A program made the position numbers and the translations under genes. A stretch of DNA of 64,000 nt from Lepidurus packardi (taxonomy: Eukaryota > Arthropoda > Branchiopoda > Notostraca > Triopsidae), in the NCBI GenBank assembly GCA_023053545.1, contig JAKZAN010000005.1, forward strand, positions 3,410,001 through 3,474,000, read 5' to 3'. Positions 12,606 to 25,700 of the stretch are shown here, piece by piece. Under the pieces are notes generated by a model. That model ran no database searches, was not told the DNA's origin, and saw only the letters and a program-made list of their open reading frames with translations. How positions within the stretch are numbered: the stretch's first letter is position 1; each line of letters opens with the position of its first letter.

Positions 12606-15600
12606 AACGTAAAGACAAAGGTGCCACCCATATGAATAAAATGTCCGATTTTTGGCATAATGCAGATCGCAAACGTCCATCTAAACTTAAATATGTGATT
12701 TTTATTCGGTAATTAAAGGTCGGATATTTTTGTCTCTTTTGCCTTTAACGATGAGAAAGGGTTGGGGATTCAACGTATGCAACCAAACCCTGTTCGGTTC
12801 TCGATTCGTTATTATTGCAAGTCACTCCATATGGCGCCGGAGGGACTATTAAAGCTGCTGATTTGCAGATTTTCGCAGTGTGTCATAACACGCAATGCAT
12901 TTTATACATGACCAGTCGAGTAAAAAGCACAAACGAGGAAAAAACGATGAAAAAGAAACAAGCGACCTAATCAAAGTTTTTGCCACGCCAGTAGTATTAC
13001 AACGACGTGGACGCAACAAAATAACATTCCAGCTTTACCCAATTTAGCGTGTAGGAAATTCGCTACAGATGCTACCAAGGCCAACATAAAAATTTCTTCT
13101 TTGGACGACTAGGTTTCTTAAACCTTTTCCTAGGTCGACTTGGATAACACAAAAGCGTATAAATGGTTTCATGTAAATTACAATCTTATAACCTGAACAA
13201 TTCTTTTCAAGCAAAACCCGTACGGATATTTTCTGTACAAAGTTGCATTAAAGGTATAACGCGATTTGCAAGCTACGCTTGTCTCAATTGCGCAACTGTG
13301 CATTCTTGTAACATCCTTGCCCGCTGTGCCTTATTTACTATCATTTATCTCTCCAGAGCAGCGTGTGGTCACAAGCTATAACAAGTCAGACCCAATAACT
13401 TTTGCACCTGACCATGTCAATAGCCATAGCAGTAGGAACACAACAAGGTGAGGAAGTAGTGAAGCCTATACCCGCCTATACCGGAAAGTCATACTCGGAA
13501 AGGAAAGCATAGCCACCCTTTCTGCTGTTTAAAACTTGGGTTAACCTTTGGAGATTTTGCTCTTTTTTATTATTTGTTTTGACTTTTATTTCTTATTTTA
13601 TTTTTCCCGATTTGTAAGAGTCCTCTCAACTCAATGTAAGATCTCAACTCACTGCCAAGGTATATTAAAAAAACGCCTGGAAGTTTGGCCTTCAGCCTAG
13701 GGGCCTACCTTTTCTTTTTCGCTGCGCCGTATCTTAATTTTTATGCATGCTGCAAGATCCTTGGCAATGGCTACCTTGTCTGCCTCATTTCTCTTCTTTC
13801 TTTTGTTGCAGCCGTTATTCTCGAAACTATTTAGGCGCCAACGAGAAAATTAACCTACCTAAATGGACTTGAAAGAAGAGAAAAAACCCTGCTGGAAGCT
13901 TTACATCCTCTTTGGCGGTTTGCATCCTATATGGCACGGTGGAACAGGTAGACCGTGACACTGTGGACATACTTGGCTTCAATGAGTGAAAGGGAAATTT
14001 GGGGCGTCTTTATTTTCAACACGCATTTTCAATACAGGAGCTCATTTTCGTTTTCGCTTTCCTCCCTTCGTTGGCATTGACCATGGGGTTCAGCCCAATT
14101 AACTACTTTACCCCTCAGTTTCCCTTTCCTATAGGAATTTTTTTCTGTCTCTCGATTTGTGTAACCACCTTATCAAGGTATATCCCCCGTGGATTAAACA
14201 TCGCCTATATATGGGGGAAACGGGCAATGTGGGTTACTGAAAGGGGGGAGCGAGGATCTATGCAATTGACGACAGGTGCATCGCTGCAGGGAGTTGACGT
14301 AGCTGGACTTGGGCTGAAACTAAAAGAGAAAAGCCATTGCGATAGTTTCTTCAATCATTGCTGGCTAGAGCGAAGCAGATATAACCAACCTGTTTCCATA
14401 GTTCATCGTAATAAGGATTTCGTTATTAACGAGGAATTCCCCACTTGTACTCCGTATGGCCACATTTGGCTTAAACCTTTTCTTTCCTTTTTTTAGAGGC
14501 GGGGGGACATTGTAGTAGACCATGTAAAACTGCGTTACTTAGTGGCTTCCTTTCAGGATGACTTTGGTCAATTTTAATGTTTTGAGGGGGGAGAACAAGA
14601 AGACTGTCACAGCTGGCTGACTTCAAGGAATGACAGAAGACAGAAATTTGCTTGGCAAAAATGGTTTTCAAGGAAGTTTTACGCATTCATTATGTGCGCT
14701 GTGGCAAAGGGGCACGGCAATGAGACTTGTTTTTGTCCATGTTAGCCGGAGTACGAAGGGCTTCTTTTCCCATGCAAGCTTAGAAAAATGTGGTTTCGGG
14801 AAAAAGTACAGCAAGTGCTGCAAAAGTTAAGAGCGAAAAGGCCCCGCAGCGCCTCTTTGGTAACCTTCGCGAGTGTCATCCGATGCCAGTACTTATTTTT
14901 AGATAGCACGTTCCCATCAGTTACAATGCAATAAACCATCCCAATAGCTTCCTCGAAAGGTACAACAATGTCGCTTACTTACAACGGGGGAAAAGGTAAT
15001 CCGATTCAGGTTTTAGCAGAGGAAAGGGTTAACGCACAATAACGAAGAAATTAGAATCACTAAATCCAATGCTACTTGCCCCTTGCGACTGGAAATATGC
15101 ACGATGCAACAGGTGTGTTTCAGCACTAAAATGCAGGTTGTATACGGGAAGAAACGAACTAACGGGAATGAGCCATGGGGTATAGAACGAACAAGAAACC
15201 CGCACCCCACAGTCCTAGCCATAAGCCATAATGAAGTAAGAAAAAAAAAGACAAAAGCAACTTTATGAGGCTTCGAGATTGTCTCCCCCGCGACATCTAG
15301 GAGAAACATTATGCAACAAAACTTAAGACCCGTTAAAATCAAGTCAATCTCCAAGGATGCAATTAACTCTTTTGACACAATTTTGTGGCTTTTTCTCCGT
15401 TTATTGAAAATACAATGTTGACTTTCCATTGTTTGACAATAATCAAACAATGGAAAATCGGAGACGTTCCGCGAGTTCCTCAACCTTCTCCTGTCGCATG
15501 CATTTACGCCACAGATAGCTGGATCTGATGATCAAACTTAAAAGGTAGAAAGTACGACAGTCAGCAGTTATTGGCTATTTTGGTATTTTATGACCTGTTT

Positions 15601-16198
15601 CACTGCAATGTAGTAGAAGCTGTGTTTTCGCCTGTGACTGTAAGATTGAGAAAACGTACTACATGGCTGACTACCCAACCCTACCAAAAGTATACAACAA
15701 CAAACCCAACAACTGCAAGAACCGCCCTTGGTGAAACGCGATTCGGTCCACACAAACCAAGAGTTTCTCTGGTAAAAGGACACAATCTTACCTTTTCATA
15801 GGAATATCCATCAAAAACTTCTGGAAGTTTTGTCAAATAGTTGTTCACAGGCCACGAAATTGCACAGAAAAACTTCTAAACATGACACCACACGTCTCCA
15901 GCGCGCGGATTTCCATGGACGACTTAGGTATCAAATCAGAAACTATTGTTTCCCAAAATATATTATATTATTTATTTCCAAAGCTTCTGATTTTCAAATA
16001 ACTTGTAAGATAAATAAAAATAGAATTTTACACGAGTAAACCCTCATCCTGAGTTTTCTTCTTTGGAAAACATTCCATGACTCACGTAGTTCCACATCAC
16101 AACCCCGTGGGGAAAGGTGCACCAGAGTGACTGGTTTTAGCAAGTCGAGTTTGAGAAATATTTTATAGCCTTTATAGATTATTAGTGTAAATATCAGA
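12606..16198. other. No recognisable gene; upstream region of SURF4
   Basis: ORFs of 165 codons (+, 13999-14496) and 156 codons (-, 15013-15483) exist but lack any recognisable domain or splice support. A perfect inverted repeat lies at 15423-15456. The last few hundred bases before 16199 presumably hold the SURF4 promoter and 5' UTR, but no clear TATA box was seen. Confidence 0.5.
15423..15456. repeat. Perfect short hairpin (14-bp arms, 6-nt loop)
   Basis: The arm 'tttccattgtttga' is followed by 'caataa' and then by its exact reverse complement 'tcaaacaatggaaa'. No coding context is recognised. It is too short for a typical animal pre-miRNA. Confidence 0.85.
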
Positions 16199-17388
<1,190 letters not shown>

Positions 17389-18072
17389 TTCTAACCTCAT
17401 GGAGTGCGATTTTAATTTAAGCCCCCTTCTACGAAAGCGGTGTTCCCCTTTATACCAAATTTTCTCCTGATCCCTTCCAAAATCCCTTCATTCCATGCGT
17501 GAGAGAGGCCCGTTTTTATCCACATTTACCAGAGGAATGCGCGCACATAGACGAACTGCCTTAATTCAATGCATCTTGTCCCTATTTTTCCTTTAAATAT
17601 TGGCAGAATGTCTAAGTTTGGCTTATTAGTATTGTGCGTTGCTCAAATTGAACTCAAATATTTAATTCCTCTGTTAATTTTAAATTCAAACCAACGTCAA
17701 AAGATTGATTTAGCTGCAGTTTTGGCCGCTTATGAATATCCTTTTACTTCCTAAACTTTGCAATATGTTGTGTACAGTGAAAAAAAAATTAATATTTTTA
17801 TGGGCCATTTTTTCAGTTTTCCTCTCGATTAAAAAAAGTACCCCGTGTAGCTTGATTAAAAGTAGCTAAGGGGGATTCTCTCCTGCCCAAGATTAATTTT
17901 AGCAGAGGGAGGCAAAAGTCTTATATGGGTGAATGGAGTACATGAAATACACGGTGATGAGAGGTTAAACTCTGACTAGCATTCTTATTCATTCAGGGAT
18001 TATTACTCGTAAAAGCTTGGAATAGACTCAATAAGCAATCTGAAACAATTTTTTAAACAGTTAAATAGGTAA
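17389..18072. other. SURF4 3' flank and convergent intergenic region
   Basis: SURF4 (+) and the next gene (-) are convergent, so this 0.7 kb should contain both 3' UTRs. The sequence is AT-rich and I see no further coding exon. Confidence 0.5.
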
Positions 18073-20230
18073 CTAGTGTTTCATTACAGGTGTAGCTTTA
18101 GTTGACGGGACCTTTTCCCCCACAGTGTCAATCAAGGAAGCCAGCAACACATCTAATCGTAAACAGAGAGATATTACATAACACGCGTTTATTGTAACTT
18201 GAAACCGATTTCTGATTTAACTTTAACTTACCCAAGACTTTTTTCTGCACATCTACAGTAATGTGACCTTTATGCGCTTCTTCATCGAGGAGAATAGCGA
18301 ATTTTTGCAGGGATTCTTCAGCCTCGGCTGTCACAGTCCATTTAGACACCAATTTTGTATTGATTTTAAGCACTCTCCTTTTCTGTAAAAATGTTACCTT
18401 TATTGCCGCTTTGGGTGAACAACGCGCGTGCTAGTTGATAGATTATTTCCTCCAGGCCGTATTCTCGAGTCAAATAATCAGCTGCCAGCTGCATTTTTTC
18501 GAGTGTGTTGTCGTTTTTCTCAGGCTGAGGTTGATCGATTTCGTGGGAGTAATGAAGAGCAGTTTTTTCGGCTGCTGGAGCAGGAGAAGATGGTTTTTGA
18601 GGAAGGAAAGTCTTAACAATTATCTGACCCTGGTGCTTGTCAGCTTTATCAGCAAGCTTTTGTTCGTGTTCTTTTTCATCATCGGTTGCGCCATACAACT
18701 GTTCGCTGGGTTTATTGAGGGCAGCAATTTGCTCGATCAATTCGTCGCTGGCCTTTTCGAAGCCTTTCTCTTCATTAGCATCCTGCAATGCGGGTCTATA
18801 ACGCTGCTGCATCTGATGAAGGTGATAACGAACCTCTTCTAAAAACCCAATGGCTTCTGTTTGCGTCAGCTGCGGAAAGGGGAATCATATGAGGGACCAG
18901 CACAACATTTAAAAGCCCAATTAGCAACAATACCAATCCTTGTCTGAGAAAGTCGCGGATTGCAGACGTCACACTTGCTTCATCTCCGGTCCAGAAAATA
19001 TATTCAGCCATGTCGCGAGGCGTGTCCCTACTATCCCAGTTCTACACATAGAAACGTAAAGCAATTTCGGTTACTGCATACCATAGGAAGAAGGGTGAAT
19101 TCCGTCTTCTCCACATACCTCTTCTTCTAGATTGCGTTTCTTTAGTCCGTTTCCCTGCTCATACTGCTGTTTGACTTCTAAAACCTTGTGTACTTTAACG
19201 GAAGGGATATCGATCTTCAGAAATTCGTGCACTGGTTGATGTGGTAACTCCACTTTATCCTTTTCAACATATGCAACTTGTTGACCATTATGCCGCACTA
19301 TAAAAACAGGATTACTTTTCTTGAAAGCCTGACGTCGTGTTACTTCTTTTTTAATTTTTTTTTTACCTTCTTCTTTGACGGTCTTTTGAGCTGAACGTTC
19401 GCCATTAACCACGACAGCACTTTCGGATACCGATACCGATTTCGCTACGGAAATTTTCTTATCTACGCGACACGTACATTAGAGACAGATGGGAGTGCAC
19501 TAATATGTAATTACTCGACAGATTATCCAAACCGTGGAGCGCTTTGACGTCTTCGTCAGCCTGTAGATAAAAGATGTGGTTACAAACTGTCAACAAGGGG
19601 TATCGCGATAACATATGTTCATAGTCACGGTCAATTCGCTTGCCCACGCGAGTCGTGGTAGGGCTTGTGAATTGTATCTTCTACTTTAGTAACCATTCGA
19701 ACTCACAGCGATCTCGACAAGATAAAAACTAAGTTAAGAAACGAAGATAACTTTACCTCGTCAGACACTGCGATTCGGTCTCCTAAGATATACAAAAAAG
19801 ACAATTAAAGTTGTATTTACAAACGCATATCGCTGTGCATGACTACGACGTATCCAGCATATCACAGATTAAACCATGAAGACTTACTGCATCACAAGCA
19901 CATCGACATAGAGCTCTGCGGTCATGAAGCAATCTTTCCTACCTATCTCACGTGAATAAGAATAGAACCCACTATATTACTATCTCGTATTGCTGGCTTT
20001 CGCTGCATCATGCAACAGAATCGCTTTACCTTTCGTTTGGGCCTCTTTCCTTCGATCGATTTACAATAAACTTAGGACGATTCGCCAAAAGTGTTATATA
20101 CCGATAACTTAAATTTCTCAAGAAATATGAAAGCAATCAATCTTTTACCTTGCTTAAGAGGAATGGCTGAGCATGAAAGAGAATAAGCAATAATCCATAC
20201 GAGGAAGGTGGCTCTTCTTGACCCAGTCAT
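18073..20230 (-). CDS. Secreted acidic/basic-rich protein, family not recognised
   Basis: Eight exons on the minus strand, in transcript order: 20230-20149, 19782-19757, 19560-19515, 19462-19119, 19041-18934, 18869-18398, 18327-18232 and 18152-18073. All junctions are GT-AG and together they give 417 residues. The start MTGSRRATFLVWIIAYSLSC looks like a signal peptide. Next comes a lysine/glutamate-rich stretch, then a block containing PRDMAEYIFWTGDE and a predicted-helical stretch LTQTEAIGFLEEVRYHLHQM. After a charged linker there is a second helical block (LEKMQLAADYL and following), and the protein ends in TPVMKH. No transmembrane segment is seen after the signal. I do not recognise the family. 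The WTGDE block followed by helices looks conserved rather than random, and frame continuity over eight exons supports a real gene. It is secreted or ER-luminal by inference. The upstream in-frame ATG near 20284 is possible but would bury the signal peptide. Confidence 0.75.
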
Positions 20231-22027
20231 GCTGAGGGAAGATCGATTTCTTTTGACGCCAAGAATCCAACGCTCAGATTCCAAATCGCGACCTAAGAAT
20301 CAACACAAACTCAGTAACAAGATGGTTCGATGTTGGTTGTGGAGGGAATCTATAGGTCCCCTTTCGCTTACGTAAACAAGAAAGTCGATAGCGTAAAAAC
20401 CATAATTAGATTAAAGGAACTGAGGCAATTTTGGACTAATACTCCTAAGGTTTCAGACGTAGAGATTTCCATTTTGCAACACAAAGGGCTCATTTAACCT
20501 AAAATACGCATTAATTATTTGCGCACTTTTTCGAGTTTCAATAAGAGCATACAGCAAGTGCTACGCAGCAGGGATTCCCCTCCCCCCCCCCCCCCTTATT
20601 TCTCCCTTCGAACGAAAAGATCACTGACAATCCACCCTATATGCAAAAGCAGCGCTTTGGTAATTATGAAGGATGCTTGCCCAACACTTACCTAGTGACT
20701 TTCAATTAACAGCTAACAATGGGTAAAGCACGTTGTGTGGCTTGATGGGCAGAGAGCTCCAATTTGAGGCCCGGGTTTGGTCTAAGGCCCGTAATCCATA
20801 TCACTACAAAGGAACAAAGTTGCGCCGGCGTGATAATACTTCGTTCATCAACTCAGCCTATGTACACGCAGCCAAAAAGTTGTTTCCGCTTCTTTCAAAC
20901 ACAGACAGCAACATCGAGAAGACCTGCATTAACTTCGGAGACGATGTGAAGATGTGTTCAAGGAAACGACACCCAATTTGGATCCCCTTACTTTATTACA
21001 CAAGTTGCTCTTCCGAAACCAACTTTCTTCTGTTAGACGTGAGATCCTCTAAAACGTAGGGAATCCTTTTGACGATAAGAATAAACTTATTAGACAAAAC
21101 GCTATAAAACGGAGCAAAAACTCCTGCAATTTACACTCAAAAAAGAAGAATTTGAAACCACGAAACTGTGTTGTCAAAGACGTTTTGCTTTATTTTCTGC
21201 CAAAAACCCAGCCTCGGTACAAAGAATGGTAGTCTACAAGGGAAAAGAAGAACAATGAGCTGTTTATTCAGTACGAAAATGCGTTCCTTGCATGTACTTT
21301 CATTGAAACTGTCGCGAATTTGACTGCGATGTTTTTCTTTGACGGTCTGGTCCATATTTTGTCTCTAACACGATTACTAATATATTCGCTTAAAAATGCA
21401 ATAAGAAGCCTTACTTTTTAAAATGTAATACTTTTGAGGAGAGCGCTTGCCTTAAGCCGAGGCACTATGAAATTTTACCCAAGGCAGAAGGGCTTTCACC
21501 AAGACCGAACGTTTTGAAATAGAATCGAAACAACAGTCAGTTGCTCTGGCGTGACTTGTCTAGAGCTTGCAAAAAAAAGTCCCTATTTTTTTCTTTAAAA
21601 AATAAAGAAAAAAATTAGTACTGCAGGTCAAAACGCCGTGGCCTGCATGCATTTCAGTTTCAAGTGGTGTGTTGTGTTTTTTGTTTTATTTTCGTCCAGA
21701 CATGAGCAGCTTCATTGCCCAAACGTTTGCCTGGTTTAGTCAACAGCACAAACAAAAACACCAGACAACAACGAGGCCGGTGGCACGATTAGGAGATGGA
21801 GAAGGAGCAAAAGCAGGCGGGGCTTAATGTTTCTAGTGAGGGACACCTTTGGGACGTACGGACACAAAATAGACCGACCCAGTAGAGTAGGTTTGTGTGG
21901 TTTGGATACAGGACACAAGGTTTCGAGAGAACACTGGCGGCCGACCGACTTTTTTCTTTTATTTTCCCCTCCATTGTTCCGTGTTCCACCGTGGCTTTAC
22001 AAAAAAAACAATGCTTCTTGTGACAAG
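20231..22027. other. Intergenic, no gene recognised
   Basis: The sequence lies between the start of the unassigned secreted gene and the stop of PTP4A. It contains a C14 tract at 20582-20595 and an AT-rich inverted repeat (13-bp arms) at 21585-21615. Short ORFs have no recognisable domain. Confidence 0.5.
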
Positions 22028-22762
22028 TTACTGAACGCAGCAGCCGTTCTTGTTCTGCCCATTCTTCACCTTCAAACGAGACTTGGGCCTGTACTTTTCC
22101 AAATAGGCAAGCTGTTTCGCATTGATGGCACCTCGTCGCTTCCTGAGAACCAAATTACGATGTTAAAAAAATTAAACCGTCGTAATGATCAGGGCAATTA
22201 CTGTCTAATGAGCTCCACGGCGTCTTCGTATTTCATGCCGAGTTCAATCAAAGCCAAAGCCACCAGGACAGGTGCTCTTCCTAAACCTGCTACGCAATGG
22301 ACGGCAACGCAGGACCCTGGCTCCGACACATAACGACGTCGCAGCATGCTCAGCCACTCTTCAATTAGATCTGGTGGTGGGAAGGTTCCATCATCGAAGA
22401 CCAAGTCTGTCACTTCAACGCCCTCTCGTCGTAGACCATCCACTTTGTAAGTGGGCTCGCAAACTCGTACGACATCCTTGACCTGGTGCTTCTTCAATTC
22501 CTGGGAACAAAAGAGAAACCGCTATTACTCTCAGTTCACTTTAGAGTTATTTTTTTTACATGCTATGAAAAAAGTATACGATAAAGAAAAGAACGAATAA
22601 AACGAGAAAAATAACAAGCAGTTTATAGTTCACCTCGATAAAAGTAGGCATCGTTTGGTCCGTTGGTCGGTCCGTGATAAGGAAGCGCATGTCTTTGTAA
22701 GAAATCTCGGAAGGAGCAGGTCGGATTATTTTCTGCCTCATGGTGGTAGCGCTACTGGTCAT
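22028..22762 (-). CDS. PTP4A: PRL-type protein tyrosine phosphatase with CAAX box
   Basis: Three exons on the minus strand (22762-22634, 22500-22202 and 22142-22028) encode 180 residues; vertebrate PRLs have about 173. The N-terminal [25 protein letters not shown] block is partly kept, read here as [20 protein letters not shown]. The catalytic P-loop reads HCVAGLGR with Cys112 and Arg118, and the acidic loop keeps FDDG at 78-81. Cys57 corresponds to the cysteine that forms a redox disulphide with the catalytic cysteine in PRLs. KRRGAI and YLEKYRPK follow, then a basic tail and the C-terminal CCVQ, a CAAX prenylation box that targets PRLs to plasma and endosomal membranes. PRLs act as dual-specificity phosphatases and bind CNNM magnesium transporters. 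Odd point: the usual WPFDD is LVFDD here. Assignment is very secure. Confidence 0.97.
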
Positions 22763-25700
22763 GGCCCAGGAACACAGCTAATCCAAGAAAACTTGTCGAT
22801 ATGGACGGGTTCTGTGGCGAATTTGCTCAAGGATTATTTTTTTTTTTTAAATGCGCTTCTTTCCTGACGCGGAAAGGGGTGGGGCTAGAATAAAGGGGTG
22901 GGGGACCTGGCACTATGGGCGAGGTAGAGAGCGCTTAGCTATTTTGCCAAAACTCGCTGATATGGGGCCAAAAAAGCAGTGGTCAATTTAGTTGGAAGGA
23001 TGGGGACTTTTTGTTTAATAAAGGTACAGTCAAAAAGCTCAAAATCAGGGTAGTAAAAACCCTCCACACGATTGGAACACAAAGGCTGTGTTTTTGTCTG
23101 GTTGGTTAAAATCAGAAGAAACTTGAAACTGAGAATGGCTTTTAAAAACACGTTCTCACCACAACTCAAAAACACTTGAACTTGATTCGCAGTACAAAAA
23201 AGGGCACACCACAATGGCTGCAAATGGTCGATGAATGCAATGAAGATGGATGGGACTCACAATGATACAAAAATATATATATCTTCCCAGCCTGACTTGT
23301 CTTTTTTTGTTGATTTTTCTACACTCTCGACTTGTTTTTTCTTCTGATAAAAAATAACTGCCCTTTTCGTTTAAAACATTTAAGAACGTACCCAGTCACA
23401 ATTATAAAAAGCTATCGGGGCAATCTCTCCCAGAAAAAAAATCCACGAATTGTCCTCCCTATCTGGGCGGTTTTTTCTTTTTCCTTTTTTTGCGCCTCTT
23501 CTTCCTTTTCTTTTTTAAGCCTCGCTTTGCCAGCGTTCAGCACACGTCGTGGTCACAGTACAGTTGAAATGATACCCAACAGAGGGGGTTGGCCGAACGC
23601 CCAGTATTTTTCTTACATATAATTTCTGAAAGCGATCTGTGGCAAACTTAAAAAAGAGTCTGCATAAAAACGGAGTCGGAGAGGACAGGGGACACAAAAG
23701 GGGAGGAGTTACTTGGGCTCTGTTATGGGAAACAACAGCAAGGGGCGGTTCAATTCAACCCATGGAGCTCCCACACGGCCGCCTCAAGGCTGTTTCAGCT
23801 TTTCTCTTCCTTGACAATTCACTAAATTTGGTAGGTAAGGAACTAGGGCTGATGGCGTTCAATGCCAGCAAGCGCCTGCCAGGATCGCACACGGGCCAGG
23901 CAAAACTTGCAACAGGATCCACAGCCGCCAGATTGGACACCCAAATAATCCGGAATCCCACGTAAAGTTGCCGAACAAAGCGGTCTATTGTCGTTTCTTT
24001 TTATTTGAATTCAACTATAGCTAAGGGGAAATCGCGGCGAATCACACTTTATTTGTGCTGGGCTTCGCAATAGTCTCCACTGCCCAGGAGAACGGCCAGA
24101 AACTTATGCCGCCACTCAACCCAACGCTGCAAAAAGAAAAGACAACATTAGTTTCTCATATTCAACATTTATTCAAGAGTAAAATTAATTAAGTAGGTAT
24201 TGAATAAAAAAAACAAAGGGGCACAGGATACAAAAGGGCTTTGCACTGTCCCCAATAAGTGGGGGAAAACCCTCAGCAATCGTTGCTTCTCGTTTTCCGG
24301 GTTACGCAATCGACTCAGGCGACATCCGCCTACATCGCATCGCATGCCTGTCAGCTCTTTGACCCACGTCGTCTTGTTTTGACTTTTACTAGTGTGCAAA
24401 GAAATGTAAGACTGTTGTCGAGAAACATAACGACCTTTGAATTTTCGACTCGCTATTCAGCTACGCCGTTTCTGTCCGAGCCACAAATAGACAACAATGA
24501 CGACGCAAAACGAGCAGTGTTTACTTCCACCGGGCATACACCAAACTCGACTAGCTTACGAGTTCTTTTATCGTGTTGCAGCAGACTTAGTCGTCAAAAC
24601 CAATCAGTGCAATTAATCATCAAACCGAAGAAAGAAACAACACTCGTTGGTCCTATTTCAGCTTCATTAGCCTACATCAACTGAGACTTGGAGAAAAAAG
24701 GGGGGTGGGAGGAAAGAGAGTGAGAGATACACGAGAACGAAACATAAGGTTGCCATAGGGACAAACCACTTTCTTTCTTTTTCTTTATCTCTAATTCTTC
24801 CTTGGCGTGATCGATAGCACTATTGACCTGATAGGCCTGACCATTGAATAACACGATGCAAGAATGACCCTTGTGTGAGTGGGTCTGACATTCTCGTTCT
24901 CTTTTTTTGGGCTTTCGCTGTAAGACGCAAAAAGAGCAGGAAAGTGAACTTCCCTTTTCTCTGTTGTTATGTGCTTCATTGGGAAAATTGAGCCACCGCC
25001 AACTATGCTTCTTCCATGAAAGTCACGAGGCGGGCTTGTCCCGAAATACCACGGAATACCTTTATGCATGGCTTGGGAAGCCCATAGAAGCACGTCTCGT
25101 GCCCACTTAGATAACTTTGGCTAAAATTATCAGACGGAAGAAAAGAATGCACTGGATCTTACAAGTTTCCCTGACTCGCAAACGCATAATAAAACGCTAT
25201 GCTATCTCTTCGATCAGAATCCCTTAATTGAAAAGAAAAAGGAAACTGTGACTTAACGCACCGCACTTACCCCAACCATCCCTTTATGCTATAACGTAAA
25301 TAGACTAATAAGCACTGTAATCGCGTAACAAAACTGTTTATTTTTGTCTTGATCTCCTTTAATGTCAGCCAAACAACCACTGTCCTTGGCACGATTGAAC
25401 GCAACGCCCTACCACGTCCAACGGTGACGTTTTGCTTACTATAAAGGAACGCCGCGATAGTCCCCAACCAAAGCCACGCCCTGACCCTCTGGGCTTTGCT
25501 TTTCTAACTGTTCCTTTCACACAGCGTAGGAGGGTTATCGATCCACGCGCAGCATGGGCCTCAAAGAGATGTATGATAGAGTCTTCCAAGTCGGACTCGT
25601 ACACAACATCCAGTACCATATACGTCACTGAACTTTTGTTTTTAAGGATTTTTTGAGTTAAGAAATGGAAAGATCAATGACAAATCATTTCCCCCGCCAG

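Noticed and set aside
13999..14496. Plus-strand 165-codon ORF
   Set aside because: Longest ORF of the first 16 kb, but it has no family resemblance and its composition resembles translated AT-rich DNA. It is not supported as a gene.
15013..15483. Minus-strand 156-codon ORF
   Set aside because: No recognisable domain and no exon partners; it contains the 15.4-kb hairpin at its 5' end.
21827..22333. Plus-strand 168-codon ORF
   Set aside because: Antisense to PTP4A exons 2 and 3, whose protein identity is certain; a shadow.
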